Counted from the first letter of the stretch, positions 20,714 through 31,448 are shown. The stretch: DNA of 64,000 bases from Ascoidea asiatica (GCA_001600695.1 BCKQ01000002.1:1995340-2059339); one strand, 5' to 3'. The notes: generated from the sequence alone by a model not told the origin. Program-made: numbers and translations.

Positions 20714-21556
20714 TCATTTTGGGTCCCATCTTGAGGAACAAACATGATGATCTTGTGGATGACTTAAAGATGATAAGTCTGGTTTAAAATCGAAAATATT
20801 AATATTTTCTTTTGCTCTACTAGAACTTACTGTTTTAGGTAAGGTAATAAATCCTTGATCTACCGACCATCTTAATAGTATTTGAGCTGGAGTTTTATTA
20901 TATTTCTTAGATAATTCAATTAAAACTGGCTCATTTAATTTTTGAGCTTTAGTTAATGGTGAATAAGCTTCCAAAAGCATACCTTTTTTTTTACAATATT
21001 CAACTAAATCATTTCTCATTAACCATGGACTTAATTCAATTTGATGAACAGCTGGCTTTATGCTTAGTTCCTCATAATCAAAAATTTCTTCAATGTGCTC
21101 TTTATTAAAATTTGAAATACCAATGGATTTTACTTTACCACTTTCAACGAATTCTTGCATTGCTTTCCAAGTTCCTAGTCTTCTTTCTTTATTAGACAAA
21201 GGATCATGAATTAAAAGCAAATCAATATAGTCCAAATCTTCTGCGATTTTAAGTCTTTCTTCAATACCCTTTTTAGCTTCTTCATAACCATGATGATGAT
21301 TCATAATTTTTGTAGTATAAAAAATATCTGATCTTTTCCTTAATGTTTTATCTTCATCCAACCATCGTTTGATAGCTTTACAAACTTCATTTTCATTCTC
21401 ATAAAGCTCGGCAGAATCAAAATGTCTATATCCAATATTTAAAGCATCATATACAATTCTCTCAGCATCTTTTCTATTGGTTTTGTAAACACCTAATCCT
21501 AGAACAGGAATATCAAAACCTGAGTTTAATTTCACTTTAGGAGATAATATTGGCAT
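20714..21556 (-). CDS. Aldo-keto reductase, YJR096W-like
   Basis: This is a 280-residue cytosolic aldo-keto reductase; I take the ATG at 21556 as start. The catalytic tetrad is visible: Asp and Tyr in FDSAELY, Lys in FYTTKI and His in LLLIHDP. The barrel signatures VKSIGISNF and LLRWSVDQGF followed by ITLPKT are present, as is the NADPH-binding SSSRAKEN region. The blocks IFYTTK, IDLLLIHDPL, TWKAMQEFVESGKVKSIG and IELSPWLMR resemble S. cerevisiae YJR096W, a xylose/arabinose reductase of almost the same length. The likely reaction is NADPH-dependent reduction of aldoses or small aldehydes. It lies between two tRNA genes. Confidence 0.9.
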   Translation of the reverse strand: MPILSPKVKLNSGFDIPVLGLGVYKTNRKDAERIVYDALNIGYRHFDSAELYENENEVCKAIKRWLDEDKTLRKRSDIFYTTKIMNHHHGYEEAKKGIEERLKIAEDLDYIDLLLIHDPLSNKERRLGTWKAMQEFVESGKVKSIGISNFNKEHIEEIFDYEELSIKPAVHQIELSPWLMRNDLVEYCKKKGMLLEAYSPLTKAQKLNEPVLIELSKKYNKTPAQILLRWSVDQGFITLPKTVSSSRAKENINIFDFKPDLSSLSHPQDHHVCSSRWDPK

Positions 21557-21765
21557 ATTCAAATGTTTTTTGTTGTTTCCTTTAATCTCTTTGATAGTGA
21601 CTTAGAAATATTTTCCTTTGCAAACTGAAAATATTCATTACTTTTAAAGGTGTAATTAATTAAGCAGCCTTTAGAATTATGCTCACCCTTTAAGAATTTG
21701 AAACGGATCAAGACAAAAGTACTTTGGATTATTTGAAAACATATCTTTTCTATATTAAAAGGTTT

Positions 21766-21862
21766 GCCTGGCTAGCGTAATGGTTAACGCGTCTGACTTC
21801 TATAAGAAATAACTTTCAATAAAGTCATCAGAAGATTGTGGGTTCGACTCCCACGTCGGGTG
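21766..21862 (+). tRNA. tRNA-Arg (UCU) with intron
   Basis: The acceptor GCCTGGC (21766-21772) pairs with GTCGGGT (21855-21861) using G-U pairs; the discriminator is G. The D-arm TAGCGTAATGG, the anticodon arm CTGACTTCTA and the T-arm GTGGGTTCGACTCCCAC match yeast tRNA-Arg(UCU). A 24-nt insert (about 21803-21826) interrupts the gene one base 3' of the TCT anticodon; its removal restores the stem CTGA/TCAG. An 11-T terminator follows at 21864-21874. Confidence 0.93.
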
Positions 21863-22275
21863 GTTTTTTTTTTTAGTTTCTCAAAATTTTTCACTTTTAT
21901 CATTGGTGAATATTCAATAACCCATTGATAATAGTCAAGTAGTGAATGTAATTGGGAATTGAATTAAATGAATTCGGCTTTTTAGGCTAAAGAAAATCTT
22001 ATAAAATGATCGTAATGGGCTTATACCTACAAGTAGATCATGCGATGATAAATCTTTAAGTAAAAAAAAGCTCTCGAAAAGATATTCAATAAACAAATTT
22101 TTAGAGGTAAAAGAATAGTTTTAAACATTTGTCAAGAAAGAAAAAAGAAAGAATAAGAAAATAAGTAATACCTAAATAAAACCGGTTAAAAGAATTAGCA
22201 AAAACCATAAATAAAAATTTGACTGAGAAATATTTTCAAAAAAGGATTGATTTGTTAAGAAGAGCTTTGTCAAGC
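21863..22275. other. Intergenic region tRNA-Arg / GIT1-like gene
   Basis: Apart from the Pol III terminator, this 413-bp AT-rich stretch shows no gene. It should hold the 3' end of the GIT1-like gene. Confidence 0.4.
21864..21874 (+). terminator. Pol III terminator of tRNA-Arg
   Basis: Eleven consecutive T residues lie 1-2 nt after the tRNA-Arg 3' end, a standard Pol III stop. Confidence 0.85.
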
Positions 22276-23937
22276 TTAAGCACTTTTTTCATCAACTGCT
22301 TTTTCACTAATAACTTCATCGATTATATTAACATTCTTTTCTTCGTCTTTAGTAGAATCAATTCCCATTAATGAAATATCATAACCAGACTCAACTAAAT
22401 ATTGCAAAAATTTTTCATCTTCTTTTCTCATACAACCTGGGTCACAATCTGGGGCTAAAAATAAAGCTAGGAAAGCACTAAAAATACATAATGAACTAGC
22501 GACCCAGTATGGAGCTTGTAATCCTTTGACAGTATCATATCCCCCAGCATTTTTGATAATAATTGGGAAAATATATGTACCAATAAAAGCACCAACTTTT
22601 CCAATAGCTGCACAAACACCATAAATAGATCCTCTAACTGGAGCTGCACAAGTTCTTGAAATAAAACAACCAATATTATCACCTGGACCTAATTCTCCTA
22701 AAGATAAGAAAATACCATAAACAACTACAAATGCTGCGATATGTTGCATTAATTTAGAATAAAGAGCTGCCATAATAAATCCAACAACAGCTTGTAAACT
22801 TACTCCAAGAATTAAAGAAAATCTTGGTCCTAAATAATCACCAGTATAACCCCCAAGAAATGATCCTGGTATATAAAAAATATTCAAAACAACATTCCAT
22901 CCAAAAGTTTTATATAAATCACCATCTGGAATAATTTTAGCTAAAATATATGAACTATAGATACCAAATGCATAAACACTAAAATCATAAATAAACCAAA
23001 TTAAAGCTAAAACAAGAACTCTAAACCAATAAAATTTTATTGTTAACCAATATGGAATTTGAGTTTTAAAAAATTTCATTTTCTCAAAAGATTCATCTTC
23101 TTTAAATTTTAATCTCATAAAAAATAAAGAGATTGGAGGAATTGCTCCTAATCCCAATGTTAATCTCCAAACTGGAGTTAAGTGGTTGGTTCCACAGATC
23201 CATAATAGGACCATTGGAACAAATGATGAGATTACAAAACCCCAATCAATTGCAAAATCTGTAAACCAGATATAATATCGATTTCTTTTTCTTCTTGGTA
23301 ATAAATTAGATGCTTCAGCACAAGCAATAGAACCTGTTGGATATTCAGATCCAATGAAAATACCTAAAAAGAATCTCCAAGCTGTTAAGGCAGCTAACAT
23401 ACCATTAATACTACCTTTATAACCCCATGAAGCTGAAGCTAATATTGTGAAAATTATTAAACATCCAGAACTTATTAACATTCCGGATTTTCTTGATATT
23501 TTATCAGCAATATAACCAAAAGATAACTGACCTAAAACAATTCCTGCAAAGGCAATTGAAGAAACATTTGAAATTGCATTAGAATTAGCATATTCCTTAG
23601 GATATAAGATTGCAAGACAAGTTGAGGTTGTACCAATGGAATTATTAACGTAACCATCAGAAAATAAACCTGCTCCAGCAGTTGCAACTGTCCAAATAAT
23701 TTCTGAAGTTTTTAAATTTCTTCTTTTTTCTAATTTTTCTTGAATTTGTTATTGAGAAACAGTTTGTGATAATGATGAATTAATTGGAGCAATTTCTGAA
23801 TTTTCTTGTTCTTCAATTAAAGCTTCTCTTTCTCTTGCTTCTTTACTTAAAATGATTTCTCTTTCAGCTTGACCTTTCCAGCCAAATGCAAAATCATTGA
23901 ATGATTTTGGTAAATCTCTTTTCCAACCTCCAGACAT
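22276..23937 (-). pseudogene. GIT1-like MFS permease with one in-frame stop
   Basis: One continuous minus-strand frame of 553 codons has a single TAA at 23749-23751. The first 62 residues (MSGGWKRDLPKSFNDFAFGW onward) are the cytosolic N-terminus. After the stop the same frame continues through the first membrane helix (AGLFSDGYVNNSIG), SSIAFAGIVLGQLSFGYIAD, and the rest of a 12-helix transporter. The MFS loop motif DKISRKSG is intact. Blocks such as GSEYPTGSIACAEASN and WFIYDFSVYAFGIYS fit fungal glycerophosphodiester/phosphate permeases of the Git1 group. The stop is probably a single CAA-to-TAA change in a Gln run. It could be a null allele, a sequencing error, or leaky. An internal ATG at 23481 would give a protein lacking the first helices. 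Confidence 0.75.
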
Positions 23938-25120
23938 TTTTTGTTTGTTGTTGATAGTTGATAGATGAAAGTTATTGTTGTTTTTTTCTCTTGATATTAT
24001 TTATAGTATCTAATATTATATAAAATTATTAGTGGGGGTGTGTTGATTTTTAAATATTGTTATGATATATTATTAGTATAAAGTTATTGAAAAAAAAAAG
24101 AAAAATAAAGAAAAAAAGAAAGACAAAAAGTTTGAGCTTTATAAGATAATGAAAGTTGGCTTTAGATTATTTTCAAAAAAAAAACCTGGTAAGAAATGAA
24201 ATGAATTGAATTAGATTTGAAAAAAAAAAACTGAAATTTTAAGAGAATTGCATTTTAAATCTTAATGAATTATACAGTAAAAAAAAGAAAAATTATTATC
24301 AAAAAAAAAAACAAGGATACATTTATTGAACAAAAGTTAACATTTTATGATAAATAATTAGCACATGTGGTAGTGAATCTTATAATTTGTGTTAAATTTC
24401 AATAGCTTTAGCGTTTTGAGTTTCAGAAAAATTTTGAACATATGAAGAAATAAAAATAAAATAGAATATGTAATTTTGCTATTGATAACTGATAACTGAG
24501 AAATATAGTTTATAGCATTTATTATAGTTACAATTATTGTGTACTTTGGATTAATAATTTATGAAGTTTTGCAGAAATTTTGCTGATCATTGTACTATTT
24601 GAAATAGTATGATTAAATTATCACACCAATTAAACTGTCGAAAGAAACAAAATTGAACAGTACTTTGATAATTCAAGACATTTGGGTGGTTCTTTCTGAG
24701 AGACTTGGATTCAAAAGATAATAAAAGAAAGCTAGAGCAATACCTTCAAAGTTTAATAGTTCAATTCCTATCATAGATATCCTAAAAAATCCAGAATTTT
24801 TGCATTCTAGGTAATTACCAATACACCTTGAAGATTATATTATTACAATGATACTTTCAATTATCAATACCTTACAATAAAATATTATTATAATATTCAT
24901 AATAAAAGTAGAAAAAACTAATTTCAAAAAAGAAATTTTATCCTAGACCTCACCAAGTTCTTGATTTTTCAATAATGGATAAGCTTTCAATCAATTTTCT
25001 GGTATTTCAATATCTCGATTCGCTGTCAAGTCATAATCTGAGTAAAATCCAAAGTAAAAGTTGATTGAAAGCTGCTCAGAAACTGACAAATAATTGGCCA
25101 GAAACTGCTTTAAATTAGTT
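23938..25120. other. AT-rich upstream region of the GIT1-like gene
   Basis: Long non-coding AT-rich stretch with many A runs. It presumably includes the promoter of the gene starting at 23937. No frame or RNA is supported. Confidence 0.45.
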
Positions 25121-25335
25121 TGAGCTGATCGGAAGATTTCCGCAGCCACCGCTCCAAACGTTACCCAGCGTTTTTGTGCAGTTTCGGAAAAATAAAAAGC
25201 AAACGCCTATGTCTATCGGCAGACTTGCCCGCCTACCACTGTGCGGCTGGGCACGGTGCCAAGGATCATTTTTGCACCTCTTTCAGGTGCAAACGCAACC
25301 TCAGACGCAAATGCTTATCTGTCTAATATCAATCA
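25121..25335. promoter_or_regulatory. GC-rich intergenic island 3, next to the Ty1-like element
   Basis: About 200 bp of markedly GC-richer DNA, including CTGTGCGGCTGGGCACGG. It ends within about 10-20 bp of the retrotransposon insertion. It contains the perfect hairpin at 25271-25293. Confidence 0.45.
25271..25293. repeat. Perfect 9-bp inverted repeat
   Basis: TTTGCACCT and AGGTGCAAA form a 9-bp stem around a 5-nt loop (CTTTC). It could be a binding site for a dimeric factor or a transcribed hairpin. Confidence 0.7.
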
Positions 25336-25343
25336 TTGAAATC

Positions 25344-26269
25344 TGCTAAAATTGTTTTCATTTATTTTACTTTTTCTTTTTATGCTTTTACAGGCAATTA
25401 TTATTTCTTTATTTTTATTTTTTTTAACTTTAATTCAAATATATTTCAACTATGACACGTGCCTTATTTTTTTTATATTGAATGTTGGATGTTCAATGAT
25501 TGTGTTGTCAGNTGTTGTCAGTCGTTGTTGGTCGATTTCACTCCTTTTCAAAAATATTTGAGTTAACCTTTTTCTTATTTTATTTTCTTTTCCGTCAGTC
25601 ACTAGTTATAGTAAAATTACTTCAATTAAAAATGGATCCTCCACCTAATTATTTACAAGCAACAAATGTTGAATTTGCTTTTAATTTCNCACTGGTTGGT
25701 AGCCAATCGAAAGCATCAATTGTGAAGAAAGCGTTAACTCCAAAAAGTTGGGTAAAAAGTAAAGATAATTTAACAGTTCGAATGGAAAAGAAATTAGTTA
25801 ATTTCATTTTAAAATGCTGTTANGAACCATATTTGTATCAAACACATGACACAACAAAAGTGAAATTGATTACCAACCTATTAAGGAATAATTGGTTTAT
25901 CCTTTAAAAATTGGGTTTGGCTGCTAGATAGTTATAATGTTAATTATAGCTCTGAATATGTCCGCCGTTGCTACAGAGTTACTAAAAATAAAAAAAGAAA
26001 ATTAAGAGTAATTGACATTTCAAGTGATGAAGAAGATTAATTGTCCTATGTACACAAAACTGTACAAATATGTCTGTTTTTGTCTACAAGTTTTTTAATT
26101 TTATATAGTTTTTGAAATCAGCGAGTTTTATATTTACTTTTTTACATGTATTAATACATAATATTTATTATTAATCTAATTATTATATTGACATCATTTT
26201 TCATTAACCTTGATAATTTTCAGACTAAAGCAACTTAATTTATTCCATGATGTCTCAAGAATCCCAACA
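25344..26269 (+). repeat. 5' LTR of the Ty1-like element
   Basis: A 926-bp LTR running from TGCTAAAATTG to CCCAACA, much longer than the 334-bp Ty1 LTR. Its first 112 bp and last 150 bp match the visible ends of the 3' LTR with a few substitutions. It contains a degenerate internal reading frame (25632-26040) and the gag start at its 3' end. Single N bases lie at about 25511, 25689 and 25823. Confidence 0.92.
25632..26040 (+). pseudogene. Degenerate reading frame inside the LTR
   Basis: An ATG at 25632 opens about 91 codons ending at TAA 25905-25907. A +1 shift at CCTTTAAAAAT allows about 45 more codons to TAA 26038-26040. The combined product would have about 136 residues. It starts MDPPPNYLQ, has tryptophan-containing blocks (LTPKSWVKSKDNL and, after the shift, FKNWVWLLDSYN), then a basic stretch (KNKKRKLR) and an acidic end (DISSDEED). 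Two ambiguous codons come from N bases. I recognise no family. Its composition (basic cluster, acidic tail, Trp spacing) looks like real protein rather than chance AT-rich DNA. Confidence 0.5.
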
Positions 26270-27173
26270 TGGTAGCGTCCCAGGTGCCACTCAAGTTTCA
26301 GATGTGTTCAATATTATCAATAATCTAGGTATTTCTACTTCTGATGCAGGTGGTAAAAAGGTTACAGTTAAAGGTTTTAATTTAAAGATTAATTTTGAAA
26401 AATTAATTGGTGTTTTAAATACTCAAGCTGGTTATGTCGCTTGGTTCAGTAATTTTACAAATATAATTAGTATGCTAAATTCAGGTGCTGTTGACGATCC
26501 AGCTGTCCCTGAAGAAAATATTTCTGCTTATAATAATACTTATGTTAATCATATTTTAATCCTAGTTGTTGGTGATAAGTATAAAATTTTTTTAAAGATT
26601 GGAAATACTGCCCGTGAAAATTTGAAATCATTAGATTCAATTATTGGAGCTGTTAGACATCAAACACAGTTACATTAAATATTATCAAAAAATGAATGGT
26701 GTGGTGAAACCTCTGTTGAAGACCCATTGAGAAAAGTTAATGGTATTCTTCAAGAGCATGAGAGAGGTTATGGTAGAATGGATGAATCCTTGGTTGTTAA
26801 CTATATTTTAAATGGTGTGAGAGGTCATTTCAAACAAGTTGCACCAACGTTTATTACTTTAGATAAAGTTCCAACATTAGGTGAATTAATCAATACTTTG
26901 GAGAATATTGCTGCGGTTAGTGGTAAATCCAGTATGTATTCTATTTCTTCTATTCAGTTTGGAACTGATAAGAAAAAAGGCAAAGGTGGTAATAAGAAGC
27001 CTAAAAAGAATATTACCTGTTTATATTGCAAAAAGCAAGGTCATGTTAAAAAGGACTGTTTTAAATTAAAGAAAGACAGGTCTGTTGGGGATCAAAGCGA
27101 TGATGATTCTGGTATGGTAAATGCATTATTGGATAATCCGAGGCCTAGCCAAATTGAACAGTCTAACTATTAG
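26247..27173 (+). pseudogene. gag of the Ty1-like element
   Basis: One frame from ATG 26247 (inside the LTR) to TAG 27171-27173, interrupted by an in-frame TAA at 26676-26678. A CCHC zinc knuckle (CLYCKKQGHVKKDC) lies near the C-terminus after a Lys-rich stretch, so the product would be a nucleocapsid-type Gag. S. cerevisiae Ty1 Gag lacks such a knuckle, which places this element closer to other copia lineages. Confidence 0.85.
26270..26281 (+). other. Primer-binding site of the Ty1-like element
   Basis: TGGTAGCGTCCC lies immediately after the LTR end and is almost identical to the Ty1 primer-binding site. It is complementary to the 3' end of initiator tRNA-Met. One mismatch to TGGTAGCGCC is visible. 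Confidence 0.85.
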
Positions 27174-30100
27174 TTTAGTTAATGTTAATAACACTCATTT
27201 GTCTGACAAAGTTATGTTAGATTCTGGTGCAAGTGTTTGTTTTACAGATGACATGGAAGTTATTCATAACTATGAAATCTTTAAAGACTCCAACCTTAGA
27301 TGTGAAGGTGTTGGAGTTAACCAGTTTAATGTTCAAGGTAAAGGAAAATTTATTCTGAGATTATAAAATCAATTGAAAGAACTTGATGTTATATATGTTC
27401 CTAATATTAGAAAAACTATTTTATCAGTTGGTGTTATGAAAGAAGCTAATATTCATCCAAATTGCAATTCTCAAATAATTGAATATAAAACTAATAAAAT
27501 TAAATTCCTTTTTATTGATAAAATTCCATACTTTGATAAAAAGTATTTAGTCAAGAACTATAAAAGTATTAATTCAATAAAAGCTAAAGGTGCTATATTA
27601 CATGAAAGATTCGGACATATGTCCACGGAAAAATTAAATCAAGCTATACAATGTGATGCTATAACAATTGAAAATGATATTGATATCGGTGATTCTGCTA
27701 ATTGTGATAGCTGTAAAAGAGGAAAATTATCTAAAGTTGCTTATAGATCAAGATCTCAGTATATTCAAAAATTAAAACCATTTGAAATTGTTGAAATGGA
27801 TTTGATTGGTCCTATTAAGTTTGAACCAAAATTTATAATGGTACTTAGAGATAAATATACTAGTTTTACAACTACTTATTTTCTTAAATCAAAAACTGAA
27901 GTATTAAATAAAATAATTGAATTCAAAGAGTTTGTTGAAAGACAATTTGACTCAAAAATTAAACAGTTATTTTCTGATAATGGTACTGAATTCAAAAACA
28001 ATGGTGTTTTACAATTCTGTAAGAAATTTGGTATTAAACCTATGTACACTTCTACTTATTCAAGTCGTGAAAATGGTAGTGTTGAGAGAACCAATAGATC
28101 TTTATTAAATATTGCTAGAACCTTAATGGTAGATGCTTCATTACCTAATAATTTGTTTTATTCTGTTTAGAAATTGCAACAAGAATGGTTAATAATATGT
28201 ATAAGCCATTGATAAAAGATACACCATATCATTATGTTACTAAGAAAGTACTTGATGGTACTAAGGTTATTCCTTTAGGTTCTAAAGTTTATGTTAAATT
28301 AATTCCTGTTGAATCAAAAGTTGCAGAAAAAGCAATTGTTGGAGTTTATTTAATGACTTCAAAGAATTCATATGGTCATATTGTTTATATTCCTTCAATG
28401 GATAAAATCATTGATACAAGACATATCTATCCCACAAATGAAAGATATTATAGTGAGAGAAATTATAATACGGATATGATTTATGATATTATTTTAAATA
28501 ATGATGAAACTTATGAATATCAAGAAGATTCAGAAGTAATAATTGAGAATGAAAATACTATTATTAAAGATAAAAACATTGTATCCTCGGATGTCAACGA
28601 TGATAATACAGCTGTAGAAAGAAGTGAATCTACTACAGATGGTGAAGTTACTGAGATGGTTAAAGAACCTAATAAAACTGTTGATAGTGATATTGTTGAA
28701 ATATCCTCGGATAATCTTGATGAAAATCAAAATTCTTTCCAAAGATTAATCACAGAATATGAGGAGGGTCCTTCCTTAGATGATCAAAATTATACAGACA
28801 AGGACATGGAGATAAAGGATAGAATGAACCTTAAAAGGCTATTAAATGATATTGGAGATGAAAATATTTGTTCGGAAAAGAAAGCAAGAGTTTTCTTTTT
28901 AGAAGCAAGTCCTAGGCTTATTAATTACTTTGTGATCAATGGAATAAATGTTGATGATAATAAAGTACCTAAAAATATGAATGATGCTTTTAAATTAGGA
29001 TTTGCAGATGCAATTGATAAAGAATTAGAAAATCACAAATCTAATCGTACATTAAATATTCTAAAACCTGTAGAAATTACTACAACAATTAAAAAGAACG
29101 CAATTCCATTTTTATGGGTATTCACTTATAAACAATCTACTGATAATAAATTAACTAGAAAGGCAAGATTAGTTGTTTCTGGTGATAAAGAAACTGATAG
29201 TGATACATATGGTAGTACTGTACTGGAAGATCAGGTTTTCAAATTAATGATTTCTTTTGGGGTTAAAAATAATCTCAATTTTTCATCTATTGACTTTTCT
29301 GCTGCATTTTTAAATTCTCCTTTAGGTTATAATCTATATGGTAGATTGGAGTTAAATGACGGTATCAAATATGTATCAATTAACAAAGCAGTTTATGGAT
29401 TAAGAAGCTCGAATTATTCATGGTATCCTATTTTAGATAAGTTGTTAATTAAATTAGGTTTCAAGTAAACTATCTATACTGATAATTTTTATTTCTTTAA
29501 GAAAGGAAAGATAGTTGAATGCATTATTTTGGTTTATGTTGATGATCTTACTGTTCTTCATTTAAATAAAGATGTTTTTGATAGATTAAAGAAAAACATT
29601 TGTCAAAAATTTAAGATTACTTATCAATTTCAACCTGAAATAGTCAAACATGTTGGTTATAAGATTTATCAGAATGTGGATGAAGGATATATTTGGTTAA
29701 ATCAAAGCCATTTCAATGAGAAATACTATGAATCAGTTAAAAATAAAACAGAAACATTTAAGGATTGTCATCCATCTAAACTTAAGCTAATTGAAAAGTT
29801 TAATCCTAATATGTTTCCAATGAAGCTAACAGCTAATGAATTAAAACAAAAAGTTTAAGATTTTAGAAAGATTGTTGGTCGATTAATCTATTTAGCTGGT
29901 CATTCCAGACCTGATATTTTATTTCATGTTCAATGTTTAGCAAGATTTGTTTATTTTCCTCATAAAATTTTATTTGGGTTCCGTTATCAATTATTACACT
30001 ATTTATATGATACAAGATATTTATCGTTACAATTTAAAAATAATAAAAGTTCAATTAAATAAAAATTGAATTTAGATTCTAATGCATCTTTTGGAAATCC

Positions 30101-30535
30101 TTATTTACAGTTTAGATCTATGCATATTGTATTTATTTGGAGGATACATTAATAATTTGGAAACTTAAAGCTTCACCAATGGTATGTGAAAGTACTTCAG
30201 AAGCTGAACTTTGTGCAATTGATCATGGTGCAAATGATTGTTTGTTTATTCAAGATTTTCTTCAAATTATTGTTGGTGATTTTTACAAATTACCTGTTGT
30301 TACATGTCATTCTGATATTCAAGGTGTAATTAATATTGTCAAAAATCCTTTTATGTCAGGAAGAACAAAGCATCTCAACGTTAAAGAAGCTCATATGAAA
30401 TAGCATTCTAAATATCAAAAAGTCTGGTTAAATTGGATTTCTACTGAAAACAGAATGGCGGACATTTTTACAAAAGTTCTACAAAATATTATTTTTGAAA
30501 AACATAAAAATAAATTTTTAACATATAAAACATTT
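27121..30535 (+). pseudogene. pol (protease, integrase, RT, RNase H) of the Ty1-like element
   Basis: Pol is in the +1 frame relative to gag and overlaps it. The aspartic protease motif MLDSGAS comes first. TAA 27364-27366 follows, then the integrase zinc region (HERFGHMS, CDSCKRG) and core (MDLIGPI, SDNGTEF, NGSVERTNR). A one-base loss near 28166 shifts the frame. RT follows (IPFLWVFTYK, SSIDFSAAFLN, NKAVYGLRSS), TAA 29466-29468, then the YVDD motif (LVYVDDLTVL), TAA 29856-29858, TAA 30060-30062, another shift, and the RNase H blocks STSEAELCAID and SGRTKHLNV. TAG 30401-30403 is also in frame. The order integrase before RT defines copia. Confidence 0.92.
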
Positions 30536-30567
30536 TAATTAAAATAAAAATAATTTGTTTTTATTAT

Positions 30568-30604
30568 GAGGAGGGTGTTGAAATTGGTTTTATTATGAGG
30601 AGGG
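30568..30604 (+). repeat. Duplicated polypurine tract and LTR edge
   Basis: The polypurine tract GAGGAGGG occurs at 30568-30575 and 30597-30604. Each copy is followed by TGTTGAAATTG, the LTR start, so a 29-bp unit is tandemly duplicated. The second copy adjoins the full LTR. Confidence 0.8.
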
Positions 30605-31448
30605 TGTTGAAATTGTTTTTATTTATTTTACTTTTTCTTTTTATGCTTTTACAGGCAATTATTATTTCTTTATTTTTATTTTTTTTAACTTTAATTCAAA
30701 TATATTTCAACTATGNNNNNNNNNNNNNNNNNNNNNNNNNNNNNNNNNNNNNNNNNNNNNNNNNNNNNNNNNNNNNNNNNNNNNNNNNNNNNNNNNNNNN
30801 NNNNNNNNNNNNNNNNNNNNNNNNNNNNNNNNNNNNNNNNNNNNNNNNNNNNNNNNNNNNNNNNNNNNNNNNNNNNNNNNNNNNNNNNNNNNNNNNNNNN
30901 NNNNNNNNNNNNNNNNNNNNNNNNNNNNNNNNNNNNNNNNNNNNNNNNNNNNNNNNNNNNNNNNNNNNNNNNNNNNNNNNNNNNNNNNNNNNNNNNNNNN
31001 NNNNNNNNNNNNNNNNNNNNNNNNNNNNNNNNNNNNNNNNNNNNNNNNNNNNNNNNNNNNNNNNNNNNNNNNNNNNNNNNNNNNNNNNNNNNNNNNNNNN
31101 NNNNNNNNNNNNNNNNNNNNNNNNNNNNNNNNNNNNNNNNNNNNNNNNNNNNNNNNNNNNNNNNNNNNNNNNNNNNNNNNNNNNNNNNNNNNNNNNNNNN
31201 NNNNNNNNNNNNNNNNNNNNNNNNNNNNNNNNNNNNNNNNNNNNNNNNNNNNNNNNNNNNNNNNNNNNNNNNNNNNNNNNNNNNNNNNNNNNNNNNNNNN
31301 CGAGTTTTATATTTACTTTTTTACATGTATTAATACATAATATTTATTATTAATCTAATTATAATATTGACATCATTTTTCATTAACCTTGATAATTTTC
31401 AGACGAAAACAACTTAATTTATTCCGTTATGTCTCAAGAATCTCAACA
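30605..31448 (+). repeat. 3' LTR of the Ty1-like element (mostly N)
   Basis: It starts TGTTGAAATTG and ends TCTCAACA. Bases 30716-31300 are N. The visible ends match the 5' LTR with several substitutions, for example GACGAAAACAAC versus GACTAAAGCAAC. The sized gap gives 844 bp against 926 bp in the 5' copy. Confidence 0.88.
30716..31300. other. Assembly gap (585 N)
   Basis: A run of N inside the 3' LTR. The non-round size suggests an estimate from paired reads. Confidence 0.99.

Larger units (their letters stand above)
25344..31448 (+). mobile_element. Ty1/copia-like LTR retrotransposon, complete but dead
   Basis: Two LTRs (25344-26269 and 30605-31448) enclose gag, protease, integrase, reverse transcriptase and RNase H in copia order. 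The direct repeat AAATC flanks the element at 25339-25343 and 31449-31453, a 5-bp target duplication. The LTR begins TG and ends CA. As in Ty1, the gag start codon lies inside the 5' LTR, and the primer-binding site TGGTAGCGTCCC follows the LTR directly. At least six stops and two or more frameshifts break gag and pol, so the element cannot be autonomous. The 3' LTR is mostly hidden by 585 N. Confidence 0.95.

Noticed and set aside
23482-23748. Intron between the two GIT1-like segments
   Set aside because: The interval is in frame and encodes the first conserved MFS helices. Only the single TAA interrupts it, so splicing it out would remove required sequence.
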